From contig BROE01000001.1 of the NCBI GenBank assembly GCA_036571765.1, positions 5,432,322-5,496,321 on the forward strand: 64,000 nucleotides of DNA, read 5' to 3'. Below, piece after piece: positions 25,301 to 37,074 of this stretch. The notes below the pieces were generated by a model. That model did no database searches, had not been told where the DNA came from, and was given only the letters and a program-made list of their open reading frames with translations. Positions within the stretch are counted from its first letter, which is position 1; each line of letters starts with the position of its first letter. The stretch is from Plecoglossus altivelis (taxonomy: Eukaryota; Chordata; Actinopteri; Osmeriformes; Plecoglossidae). The position numbers and the translations under genes were made by a program.

Positions 25301-28300
25301 AATCTTCATAACACATTTAGATATGAGAGCGGTACTAGGGAACGTTAGGTCAATTTGCTGCTGGTCATGTCAGCTGCGAAATCAATTTACATTACAGTTG
25401 TGTGAGAACCAGGCACTACATACATCTGGATGATGAAGAGAGTAATAGAAACTGCCCTTTTTGACTGCATATGTTCTTATCAAATATAGCTTACTTCGAG
25501 TGCGCGTATGAATGACTTCATCTCTGTACTACACACCCACACACACAATGTCGGTCATACACCTTTCACATTCCATATATGTCCTGAACAGAAGAACCAG
25601 GAAGGAATTTCATTATTGCTGAAAACCTCCCCCTCTGTAATTGTGATGTCATCTGGGACCGACTTCTTCCCAGGATTGGAGGACCTGCCCATAAATTTCC
25701 TGAAAACTCCCTGCCCATTTACTTTGCAAAAGTAATCTACTTCCTTGAAGTCTTCACTTATCTTGTTGGCTACCACTGGAAGTTATTTCACTTCATAAAC
25801 TTACTGATTTGTTTGACTGAATTATTTTTACGTTGTAGTCAACTTTTTGTGGCTTAGTCTTTTTTTAACAAGGTTGTACTTTTTGAAGTAGACTTTAAAC
25901 TTGAATTCAATGGAAGCGATTAAACGGAAAATCCAAGCCCTTCAACAACAAGCAGATGATGCCGAGGACCAAGCATTAATTTTACAAAGAGAGCTGGAAA
26001 GGGAGCGAGAACAGCGTGAAAGTGTGAGAAACTCAAAATGCATGCTTTTGTACATGTAAACCCAAGGCATCGAGAAAAACCTTCGTACATTTGACGATAA
26101 GTACAGTAGGCCTACATCGCTAATCATGCGTATAAAATGCAAACTCTGCACGTCTGACCGTAGTCCAATGGGTGGGTGCGTCTTGTGGCGCCTGGATATT
26201 TTACCATTTTACGTGACGTTGGAAATTTGTGACAGTAAATCATGTGAAAATACATCTAAAGACCTAAACGTCAGGGGGTTTTGATTCGTTGTTGTTTTGC
26301 ATTGGTATTTTGTATTCTTTAGCAGTTGTGGTGCTTTGTTGCCAAAGCACGAGAAGTTTTAATCTAATAACCTACACAACGTCAAGAAGTCTGTAAAACA
26401 GTTTCTTTTGCACAGGAAAAGGGAGCAGACGCTATCTACAAATTTAGCAGATGACAAGGCTCACAGGAAGTCTGATAAATTGCACTACGATAACCTTAAT
26501 TCAGGCTTTGTTCAAAATCCGTTTAGAATATACTGTGCAATTATGGAATGTTTCCAAAGTTCCCAAACCAACCGTATTCTACTACATCGACACTATAAAA
26601 TTACTTTTTTATTACTTGAATGCAAATTAGTCAATTACTTATTTTATAGTGTAGGATTAACAAAAATGGTACTGTGAAAACATTATGTAAGTTGTGGATG
26701 TGCACCCCTCACATTCATTTCCATCAGTCCTTGAATCTCCAACCTCTCTTCCACCCCACAGGCTGAAGGGGATGTGGCGGCTCTGAACCGTAGGATCCAG
26801 CTGGTTGAGGAGGAGTTGGACCGGGCCCAGGAGAGACTGGCCACCGCGCTGCAGAAACTAGAGGAGGCTGAGAAAGCAGCGGACGAAAGCGAGAGGTCAG
26901 AGAGGGCCAAAGAGTTTTTAACTGGACACTATGTTCTGGTTTGCTCACAATCAAAAAGATTTTGTCTTAAATTTAGACTTTGCGATTTGTGGTCATCATT
27001 TCATAGTTCCGTAGCCTATCGTGCTTCTTGTTGACCCTGTGGTATGATAATTTGTCATCAGAGGCATGAAGGTTATTGAGAACAGAGCAACAAAGGACGA
27101 GGAGAAAATGGAGATCCAGGAGATGCAACTGAAGGAAGCCAAGCACATCGCAGAGGAGGCAGACCGCAAATACGAAGAGGTAGGGAGCACCAAGCACGAT
27201 TCTACCAAACAGAGAATCCGCTCAACTGAGCAATGAGTAAACATTGATTATCTCTTAATGATGTTGTCAGAGATCCCAGTTCAATTATGGGGCGCTTCTT
27301 TGTAGGTTGCCCGTAAGCTGGTCATCCTGGAGGGAGAGCTGGAGAGGGCGGAGGAAAGGGCTGAAATCTCTGAACTGTAAGTGAAGTGTCAACAATCAGG
27401 ACACTTTGAATCTGTCATACGTTCCCCCGTAACCCGACCCGGAGATCATCCGTCAGAAGTATCGCAAGCATTTATCTGGTTCTGCTCGCTTGTTCCACAG
27501 GAAGTGTGGCGATATGGAAGAGGAACTGAAGAATGTTACCAACAACCTGAAGTCTCTAGAGGCTCAGTCTGACAAGGCCAGTTTTGCATTGCACTAACAT
27601 GTACTGTTTAGTATACTTTCAATGGTAAACAGTGACGGTTATGTACTGCTTTACATCGTTGTATCTTTTAGAGAGATGTATCTAAATGGTATGGGTGTAT
27701 CTATAGTTCTGCATTTAACCACCCTTTCAATAAGCTGTTGCTTTGTCTCTGCAGTACTCTGAAAAAGAAGACAAGTATGAAGAGGAGATCAAGGTGCTTG
27801 GTGATAAACTGAAAGAAGTAAGGACAAATATATCTGTGAAAGTGTTTCAGATTGACATCACATGAACTAGTTTTGTGATGATCTTACCCTTTGGGACGGC
27901 AGTCTTCTGTTACTTTGCAGACACTTCACTAAAATGTGTAGGGCTTTGATGACTTACACTATAAGCTATGGGGCAAGCAATATAACATTTCACAAGACCT
28001 GCAACCTTCCCTCCCCAAACACACAAACATACAGTAGACCCATGCACAACTATATAGTACAATATACAACACTTCATTAGCTCCATGCTCTTCCTGTAGG
28101 CGGAGACCCGTGCTGAGTTTGCAGAAAGAACTGTGGCAAAACTGGAAAAGACTATCGATGACTTGGAAGGTAAACTTGTCACACCGTCTGACTTTCTCTT
28201 AACTTCTTTTAAGCTGTTTGTGTTTTGAAATAGGTAGATGATTATTTTCAAACAACCCCATTTATCTTTTTTTATTATCATTGATAACGCTACTTTCCCT

Positions 28301-28514
28301 CTTGTCTTTCCGTTTCTCTCTTCCTCTCCCCTGCTGTGGGCTCTGCTTCTGTGGCCCCTCTGCTTCTGTGGCCCCTCTGCTTCTGTGGCCCCTCTATCTA
28401 CAACTTTGACCTGTTGGCCTCTGACCTCCAGATGAACTGTATGCTCAGAAGCTGAAATACAAGGCTATTAGCGAGGAGCTGGACCATGCCCTCAACGATA
28501 TGAATACCTTATAG
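22380..28514 (+). CDS. tpm4: Tropomyosin 4 (long, 284-residue form)
   Basis: Coiled-coil actin-binding protein that polymerises along actin filaments in muscle and non-muscle cells. Nine coding exons: 1a 22380-22493, 2b 23969-24094, 3 26762-26895, 4 27062-27179, 5 27306-27376, 6 27501-27576, 7 27755-27817, 8 28100-28169, 9d 28432-28514. Sizes 114/126/134/118/71/76/63/70/83 match the canonical vertebrate tropomyosin pattern and give 284 residues. It starts MEAIKKKMQMLKLDKENAID, the TPM4-type exon 1a, and ends NDMNTL in the 9d (non-striated) class, with an uninterrupted heptad pattern and no Pro or Gly breaks. The neighbour rab8a agrees with TPM4 in human 19p13. The donor after exon 6 reads AAG|GCCAGT, a GC instead of GT. 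The exon 5'UTR appears to begin upstream of 22250. Confidence 0.95.
24127..24284. repeat. 31-bp tandem repeat with internal palindrome, tpm4 intron
   Basis: Five copies with an exact 31-base period: the GGACA words start at 24143, 24174, 24205, 24236 and 24267. Each unit holds the palindrome GGACATAATGTCC followed by a spacer like AGTCTAGTATGAAGTA. It lies in the intron between exons 2b and 1b of tpm4. Confidence 0.95.
25910..26023 (+). CDS. tpm4: Alternative first exon 1b of tpm4 (short isoform)
   Basis: Internal first coding exon for low-molecular-weight tropomyosin. Translation starts MEAIKRKIQALQQQADDAED and keeps the LQRELEREREQRES pattern that corresponds to mammalian exon 1b (KRKIQALQQQADEAED...). 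It ends in phase 0 at AGT followed by donor GTGAGA, and splices directly to exon 3 (26762, AEGDVAALNRRIQ), skipping 1a and 2b. The joined product would be 242 residues. Compared with mammalian exon 1b, the N-terminus is shorter: no MAGLNSLE extension is seen, and the exon gives 38 residues rather than about 43. An alternative promoter must lie in the preceding intron (24095-25909). Confidence 0.88.
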
Positions 28515-28598
28515 ATGACCTTTCAACCTTCATCTGTTAATCTTTTCCTCTACTAGCACTTTTCATTTCTCTCTTTTCTGTGTGAAAACAAAAGCTTC

Positions 28599-28604
28599 AA
28601 TAAA
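28599..28604 (+). terminator. tpm4: tpm4 polyadenylation signal
   Basis: AATAAA 85 bases after the tpm4 stop codon, followed by T-rich DNA. This is a good match for exon 9d 3' UTR cleavage. A second AATAAA occurs near 29158 and could give a longer 3' UTR. Confidence 0.65.
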
Positions 28605-29775
28605 TTTCTTCCTGCTCTATTTGGTTCTACTCTTCTGACCCTTTTAGTCCTTTTAGACATCTTGCTTCTTGAAATCCAAAAAATCGATCTAAAAGCAATT
28701 GATTTCCTGAACACACACTGTTTCAATGATTAACACTACAGATTCTAACAATAAATAGTAGTCATATTGTATGAGTCAATGTTTGTCAACACGAAACCTT
28801 GGAAATTAGCTTAGTTACCAACTAACAAAAATGTGCTATTACATATGTTGGACGCTATTGTGCTGTATTTTTTTACAGACCTACATATTGGCTGGACCTA
28901 GCATGATATGCTTGTCACTTTTGTGCAACATGCTGACAAGCATATTGTGTCATGTCCACATAGGCCAATGAGGTCTGTCAATATTTGTTTTTTGCAAGAT
29001 AGCGGTGTTATACTGCAACTCAGGTCCATGTCATGTGAAATCTATATTGAACTTGCATTACAGAAAGTCTATCCGGCGCAAAAGAGGAAAATTTGGGGAT
29101 GCAACAAGTCCTGGACCAAACTCTACAAGAGCTAAATAGTTTGTAACAAAGGAGAAAATAAATTGTCTCAAGACCAAAGAAGAATCAACATTCTATGAAG
29201 AAAACATTCCTTGAAAAGTTTTTTCAACCACTAGTTGCAAGTATTCATCACGCCCTGATTAATATCTTGATTCCAATATCCATGCTCTAAATGTTATTTA
29301 TGTTTTTCATGTACCCTTCCCAATACATAAGAAGGCCCAAGCAGAAGTATAATGTCATACCAATAGTTTAAAACAATACAGGATACAGTATTTCAAAATT
29401 TGTGTAGCAAATTATGTATAAATTAAACAGCGGAGTGTCTTATTTGTATATATGGTGTGCAAGTGTTTGAACATCTGTTTGACTTTTTACATACATTCAT
29501 TACACTCAGTTTCTAAATATATCATATACTTCAGTTGGCTGACAGAAAACATGGGATGGGGGGTGGGGGTGGAATGCAACCGTCTTGAACATTGTTAACA
29601 TATATTTACTGAAATACAATTAAGACATTTCATTAAAGTAGGAACTGACGACGAAGATATGACATCACACTGTTTGCTGCTGATGCCATGACCTCAGGGT
29701 GACAGGCAGGCAACGTCACTATTGATAGCACCGCGGTACAGCGCTTTGCCGGGCGGGATTTCCGCAATATCAAGT

Positions 29776-32078
29776 ATGGCGAAGACATACGATTATTTGT
29801 TTAAATTACTCTTAATTGGGGATTCCGGAGTCGGAAAAACCTGCGTTTTGTTCAGATTCTCAGAAGATGCATTCAACTCAACATTCATCTCGACGATAGG
29901 TATGACTTTATTGTGGTTTCTTGCCATCCATGTGTTTTCATAACGTTGAAGGTCTGTCGAGGCTAGGCTAGTGTTAGCAGCTAACGTCAGAGAGCTTTTC
30001 CTAAGGTTTTACTTAGCCGGCGATAATAATGCTATGAGTTGACAATATGTATCATTTTAGCCAGCAAAAGTAGCAATTTGTAAATCTATATCCATAGATG
30101 GTAGCGAGTCCACAGGCTGCTTTATGAAATGACTGGCGATACGTATTTACCAACAGTGTTCAATTTCTGTTAGGTCTACATTCTTAATAAGAATATGTAG
30201 CTTATTAGCTAGCTAGCGCCACACTTCTTTAGCTCTAGCTTGCGTTGCCAGCTAGCTAAAATGGCCAGGCAGTTTCTGTCAAACATGAGAAGGCTATTTC
30301 CTGTATTACTGAGGATGTGTTCACAAGCTAACTGGCTACGTAGTTTGCTAACTATCCATTTTGATTGCACTTAGACTAACTCCAATTGGCTTAATACAGT
30401 AAAATAATTCATTTGTGGTGTACAGTACCGTACTGTAGGCTAAGAAGAACTTGTCAGACAATGTTAGTTACATTTAATATTGACCGTGGACCTGTAACGA
30501 TCTAGTTCTCTTCCTGACTTAGCAACAGTGTAGCGTGCTAGCATTGCTATTTAGCGTTCTTGCTCTTATCTTCAATAAGATGATCCAGGTAAGTACCCAG
30601 TGAACTAACCTAACTATTCTATCCTTTTGGAAAACTCACACTCGAATTGACTGTCTATGTACGACAGGCATTGACTTCAAGATTAGGACGATAGAACTAG
30701 ATGGGAAGAAGATCAAGTTGCAGATATGGTAAGTTGATTTCACCTGTGCCTGTTGTCTACACAGCTGTTTACTCTTTGGCCCAACATTCATTCTGTCCTC
30801 ATATATAAGTTGTGTAAAGTGAGCAATCTGAATGTGCACGTCCTGAACTGCAGCAACTATAAGCTGTGATAAGCGAACCTCCTGTTCACGTTTCTTGCGT
30901 CTTGCAGGGACACAGCAGGCCAGGAACGTTTCCGAACAATCACAACGGCTTACTACAGGGGAGCAATGGTAAGTGAATGTAAATGCAGTCGTCTTGTTCA
31001 CTGAAATCCAATCGGGAAGGTTAAACATTCTCCCATTTGAATCTGCTACTTGATGATCTTTAATCAGCCCCTCTAACTGAGCCATACCCTCCCTCCCTGG
31101 TCACTCAGTGACTTCCTCAGACTCAAGGCCCTTTGAGTTTATAATAATGTATTAAAAATATAATATAAAATCATATGTCATTACAGGGTATTATGCTAGT
31201 CTATGACATCACAAATGAGAAGTCCTTTGAAAACATCAAGAACTGGATAAGGAACATAGAGGAGGTAAGTATCCTTCTGCGTGCAGCACAGGCCGACCAG
31301 CGTTTCACGAGGCTGTCAAGCAACCAACAGCCTGTAGCAAACATGTAAGCTCTCTTCTGTTGATCTTCCAGCATGCGTCCGCAGATGTGGAGAAGATGGT
31401 CCTTGGGAACAAATGTGACATCAACGACAAGCGGCAAGTTTCCAAAGACCGAGGAGAGAAGGTGAGGCCTGCATTGGAGGACTACAATAGTGCAGCATTC
31501 TTTTTCTTCCCTCCATGTCCGTCAGCTACACAGCGGAAATGGCTTTGGTGAATTTCAACATCTTGTTGTTTTTTTTCCCCCCCTCAGCTGGCGCTAGAGT
31601 ACGGCATCAAGTTCATGGAGACTAGTGCAAAGGCCAATATCAATGTGGAAAATGTGAGTAAAGCAAATGCAACTCTGAGCTTCAAGGTACAACTAAATAA
31701 TGACACATCGTTAACCCGGCTCCTTTTCTTTGTTTGTGTTTGTAGTCTTTCCTGACACTCGCTCGTGACATCAAATCAAAAATGGACACAAAATTGGTAA
31801 GCTCCGCCTCATCATATTTGAGTGACTTAATGAAGCCTTTCAAGCTGCCTTTCAAAGTCTTAAACAGATGGGAGAATCACAAACACTTTAGCCTGTGGAG
31901 TTTCCCGTGTCTGGACTGTGTGCATAACCACACTTAGCTGTAATGGTTGTTATTGACTCGCGGCCCTTTGTCTGCTTCTGTAACCCAGGAGGGCAACAGT
32001 CCACAGGGCAGCACTCATGGAGTGAAGATCTCAGAGCCCCAGAAGAAGAGCAGCTTCTTCCGCTGTGTCCTACTGTGA
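29776..32078 (+). CDS. rab8a: Rab8A small GTPase
   Basis: Prenylated Rab GTPase directing post-Golgi exocytosis and ciliary membrane traffic. Eight coding exons: 29776-29899, 30668-30728, 30908-30968, 31187-31264, 31372-31461, 31588-31653, 31746-31796, 31989-32078; 206 residues (human 207). P-loop GDSGVGKT (15-22), switch region [39 protein letters not shown] containing the LRRK2-target Thr72 equivalent, NKCD and ETSAK guanine-binding motifs are all intact. The C-terminus CVLL is a CaaX-type geranylgeranylation site, as in mammalian Rab8A. The ATG at 29776 gives the canonical [15 protein letters not shown]. All introns are GT-AG. It lies downstream of tpm4 on the same strand and convergent with cib3, matching human 19p13 order. 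Confidence 0.97.
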
Positions 32079-32420
32079 GCAAGAGCCTACAGCCTTAGCT
32101 ACAGTTACCCAGACCCCCCCCCCCTCCCCTCCCAGGAGGCTGTCTGTGATCCATCCCCCTCTCCCATCTTCTCATTTAGGATCACCCTCCACGGCCGCTC
32201 AACTGGACTGTGCTGGCTGTGCTCGCGCTCATCTTTTGCCCTCTTTTCCGCCCCCACCCTGCCTCCCCCTCGCCTATCCTCCCAGTCCTCCCAAGTCCAT
32301 CAAGCAACAAACTCCAGGACAAGGGGAACGATCAACACAGATCAGAATGGGTTGTTTTTTTTGTCCAGCACATTTTCCCCCACTTCCTTAAGACTGTTTC
32401 ACAATGGTTCAGTCCAGTTA

Positions 32421-32524
32421 TTCAGTGTCACCCAGGAGGTAGGCTCTTCAGTGTCACTCAGGAGATAGGCTCTTCAGTGTCACCCAGGAGGTAGGCTCTT
32501 CAGTGTCACCCAGGAGGTAGGCTC
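32421..32524. repeat. 26-bp tandem repeat in rab8a 3' UTR
   Basis: Four copies of a 26-base unit (TTCAGTGTCACCCAGGAGGT plus AGGCTC), with one copy carrying two substitutions. It begins 340 bases after the rab8a stop and, if the long 3' UTR is used, is transcribed. Confidence 0.9.
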
Positions 32525-33485
32525 TACCTTCCATCTCCAGGCTCCATTAAGCAACATGTACCTTTCTTTTTTTTATACTCACTGAACCAGGTTGCACAGC
32601 TGCCAAAGGCGGAGCCCAGCATTGAAGGTGTAATCCTAAATGACCTCTAATGATTACAATTGAGAAGCGATACAAAGCTATTTCTATTTGTCCTGTTCTT
32701 GAATACACCGCAATAAACTAGAGACCGATTAGCTTTTAGTTGCCGCTGAATCAGAGTTGTAAACTGTATGGCGGTGGAGTACACGACAACACAACGACCC
32801 ATCAAAAATGATTTGGTTTTGTTGAAATATTTTAGTTCTATGCATTTTGCCATTCCATTTTGGTTACATCATGTTCGTAGACGATCATTGAGATTGAATG
32901 CGAAGACATTTCAGCAGGGGCCTTGTCTATCCTTGGACATTGTGCTTACTGTACGCTGTCAACAGGTAATGTGTGGTCGGGGGGCTAGTTGCTCCTGTCA
33001 GGGCATTGGAGACTCATCCTCTTTAAGGTCACATCTGAAACTTTCAAGATGGGGGATTTTTCCAGCTTCCGTATGTGGCGTCTTGCTCTGGTTCATTTTT
33101 ACAGTTCAGGATGTGACCTAGTGGCATTCAGCTGGAAAAGGAAAGTGACACGTTGTGTTTGACATGGTTTCAGACTCATCCACGGCATTTCTATATATGT
33201 TTATCTGCTCTGATTCAAGGCCTTGGCTATATGACGTTTCTGGTTGCAGCTATAAGAAGTGTATCCTGTCAGAACATAAGTTGTAGTGTAAGCGAGCTCC
33301 CCTTCTACTCATGCAACCCCTTGCACTTTACCAGCTATCTGTGTTTTGTGTGTAGTTTGTGCCAAGTGATAGATTAGAGTATATACAGAGTGATATGAAC
33401 ATATTACATTTGAGTATGCTATAACATTTACAACACATTGGATCAACGTAAATTGACATATATTTAACATAACCTGGATCAAGTT

Positions 33486-33503
33486 TTTTTTTTTTTTTTT
33501 TTT
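33486..33503. repeat. Poly-T run in the rab8a 3' region
   Basis: About 18 consecutive T bases, probably a length-variable homopolymer. It may mark the reverse-strand A-tail of an old retroposed element, but no flanking repeat is recognisable. Confidence 0.8.
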
Positions 33504-34008
33504 CCCCTCCAACCCCACATCTCTATCCCAATGACCTTCCTTCTCACTTAGCTCCACACTCATGGAACCAGCAAGTGGAGTTGTCTTCCAAGTTACACTG
33601 GTGGACACAAAGTACTTATCTATGTCTTTGAGGCTTAAGTTTGTCCCCTCTCCGTGCTACTGCCCTGCCACACCCTACTATATTCTCAATGTGACGATTT
33701 CATGGCTTATGAAGCCAGTCCATACTTTTGTGTGATCACGGTCAGTCATTTTGTGCGCAGTCCCTTGTATGACAGCTAGGTGGCGCACCCGACCACTGAA
33801 GAACCTTTATTCCCACGCCAAGCAAATGTTACTTGTGTACTCGAACCTTACACTGAAAAAGCAGTGCACGTTTTTTGCTTGATTCCCCAGAGATGAAGGA
33901 TAGTGTGGATAAGTACGGTGGAGACATTTGAACTGAACTTGCGTTTTGTGTGAATACAGCAGCTGCCCTGACAAACTCTTGTTTATTCTCTTCGTCATTT
34001 CGACTTTC

Positions 34009-34026
34009 ACCCCCCCCCCCCCCCCT
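34009..34026. repeat. Poly-C tract in the rab8a 3' region
   Basis: About 16 consecutive C bases, G-rich on the minus strand. It sits within the long putative 3' UTR of rab8a. Confidence 0.8.
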
Positions 34027-34223
34027 CCTTTGTGTTTTGAAAATGGATTCCTGTCATTTTCCAACATGCGCAAGAGATCCTCCTTAAGAGCCTGTTCCCT
34101 TCGATAGCTGTCAGAACGCCGTGACCATTTGTCTTAATGACCAATACTCAATCTCTTCCATTTTGAGCTATGCATTGTGAAATCTGGACCTTGTTGTGTG
34201 ACTGTATTGTTATTTGGACTTGT

Positions 34224-34225
34224 TT

Positions 34226-34260
<35 letters not shown>
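34224..34260. repeat. Compound (GT)n(GC)n microsatellite
   Basis: GT run passing into a short alternating GCGC segment and back to GT. The alternating purine/pyrimidine sequence could adopt Z-DNA. Confidence 0.8.
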
Positions 34261-34775
34261 AGGACAACATGCCATTCGTATTATCGTATCATATCAATGG
34301 TGTGTCAGTTGGATGAGTGTCCCTATTTGGCTCCTTTGCATTGAGCTGAGAACATGAAATCCCATGAGTTTGGTATTTCCAACGGTTAGCCAAGTGTCTG
34401 TGTTAATGCTGACTGCTGTGAAGCGAGGCACAAGAATGACAGCTTTAAGTATAAGGAACAGACACGGATGTGAGTAGTATGGAACTTCTCAAACTAAAGT
34501 GTTCTGAATCTGAATCATTCCCCATCATTTTTGTTATCACAAATTTCTTTTTTTTTTTACTATTATTTTTCTTGTCAGTCAATGCAAATTATTCACTTTT
34601 TTATTACCACAAATTGATTCCGTTGTCTTTTGTGTGAGGTACACAGGGAGAGAAAAATAAAAAGAAAATCTTCAACAATCTGTTGTAAATATCAGTTGAA
34701 AAGAGATGTACTGTACTTTCTAAAAATCATATGGAAAAATGATCTACAGTTTGTAGACGTCTGTACTTTTGATTT

Positions 34776-34781
34776 AATAAA
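34776..34781 (+). terminator. rab8a: Candidate distal polyadenylation signal of rab8a
   Basis: AATAAA about 2.7 kb after the rab8a stop, at the end of AT-rich DNA with no other gene. Rab8a mRNAs have long 3' UTRs in other vertebrates, so this is the best distal candidate. On the opposite strand the overlapping bases 34773-34778 read ATTAAA, a possible signal for the convergent cib3. Confidence 0.45.
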
Positions 34782-35366
34782 ACGAGATTCTTTTAAAAAT
34801 CGGAATCCTGTGCCTGTCCTTCCTTGAGCGTGATCAATGATGAGCTGTCTGGCCAGACTCATCAGTTGACCTGGGCGTGGCAGCCTGCTTTCACTACACG
34901 TTCTTTTCCATTCCTTGCCCTTTGAGAACACTGGCAGATTCTTAAAAGAGAGTGTAACTGAACCCCACAGACCAGAATGCACACACACACTCTTGATAGT
35001 TCCAGCTAATGAGCCTTGTCCTGATAACGTTGCCAGAACTGTGTCCATGTCATCGATCAGCTGCGAAGTCTGTATGAACTCGACATAGCAATAGGACAAT
35101 GGGTCTATCAAAATGGGAAAATATCACACGCAAGAATGTCAACATACTACTAGCTATGGTAAAGAACCCTATTCTAAAGGATAACGTGACTTATCCAAAA
35201 CATTCCCAGGTCCATAACCGGATCTTTTGGTAGAAACAGGTCCTCTGCTGATGCGGATAGATTGGAAGATCTTCTCCATTTCTTGGTCTCAAGTCATTGA
35301 AAATGCTTCCCGGTATCATTTGGTTGCACTGGAAGTGATCTGCTCTAACATCACCGCAGCACATTT

Positions 35367-37013
35367 TCATATCCTTATATGGAAAGTACTGAAGAAAAAG
35401 AAGAAGGGATTTACACACTGTTAACATACTTATTTTTGTAACTCAAAATGAACAAACCTGTTAAGTTCGTTTCCCACTACAATTGTACACTCTGACCATA
35501 CACACTGACTATCAAAGCAAGAGTCACATAGTTGGAGAAATCACATTCTAATTCCCTCCGTTTTTCTCTCCAACACACACATTGTCACCTTTCAAAACAT
35601 ACCTGAGAAAGTCTGGAGCTCGAACGATCATGTGCTGAAAGTCTTCGAGGGACAGACGTCCGTCGTTGTCCAGGTCCGCCTCGTCGATGACCTTCTCGCA
35701 GACCATCCTGACCTCGTCCTCCGTCAGCTCGTTACGGGTCAGTTTGTTCAGTGTCTTCTCCAGGTCGGATTTGCAGATGAAGTCATCATTGTTAAAGTCT
35801 CAGGAGAGAAACAGAACAACCAAGTAGTGTGTTTTATTCCAGTAAGACACGATGTGTTCGTTTTAACCAATGGGCATATTGTGGAGACGGTTTCAATGCA
35901 ATGCTCGATTAAGAATTCATTTCCATAGAAACACAGTGACTCGTTACAGCAAATGAATGACCTTGTGATGATTGGGTGTGTGCCGACACAGTTGCGCGTT
36001 CATTTTGTTTTGTTTTTCACTGAAACTGTCCTCTCTTTTGTTAGGTTGTTTTGTTAGGCCTTTAATAATGGATGAAACTCAAGTTGACCCATGACCATAG
36101 CTAAATGATGGGGAACATGGAACATCTTCATCTGTCTGCTTCACCTAATTAGGAGTCCTAACCCCCTCCCCCCTCCCCCCCAGGACCAACCTGGGCTTTC
36201 ATAGTCTGGCTCCCTCCATAATGGTCTTATCAATTATTCACAACTCTGATCCATGCTCCCAGCATAGTTAAAGTTCTGCGGTCTTCTCTCATGCTATGGA
36301 AGCGTAGGCTACTGATGGTGGTAATGGAAACTCAAATAGACTCCCTCTCGTTCTTTTTCTCCGAGTGAAAGATACGAAAAGAGATGCAACAATTTCCACG
36401 AAAAGCGAATCTTTGTCCCTCGTCTATGTGCGGAATGGGAGTTCATTTAGGAGATGGGAGCTTGGCATTTGACTGCCTTTTGATGTCAAATTTGTGTGCT
36501 GTTATGTTTTTCAATCAGTCTGGGATGTAACGAGATGTGTTTTTGTTGTTCACCATAGATTCTGAACGCGTAGTAGGCCTTCAGATCCCGCGGTGCCATC
36601 TCGCTCAACACAGAGAACATGTCTAGGAAGTCGTCCAGTGACATGTTCCCCTCTCCATCTTCAGAGAAAACCTCAGCGATTCTCTGTCGGAAGGGGTTGT
36701 CCTGAGCAACAGGAAATCGCTAGCATCAATCATTCCACCTTACGTGCGACAGCAAACTCTCCTCCAAAGGTCTTCTGTGTTCAAGCCTGTCACTACGGAC
36801 CTGAGCAGCTGAACCGGATGTTTGCATTTTGTTTACGTTGTTTTCATTGTGTGTAAAGAGGCACATAATTGACCTGTTTGGTACCAAGTGTGCCCCAAAG
36901 GGACACATGGGCTTTCTCCAAGTTTAAAAGAGTCAGATAACACGTAGCCGTTCAAAGACTGTCAATTAGTTGAACATTAATTATGGATAGACGACACAGG
37001 GGAAGCAGGGCTA

Positions 37014-37074
<61 letters not shown>

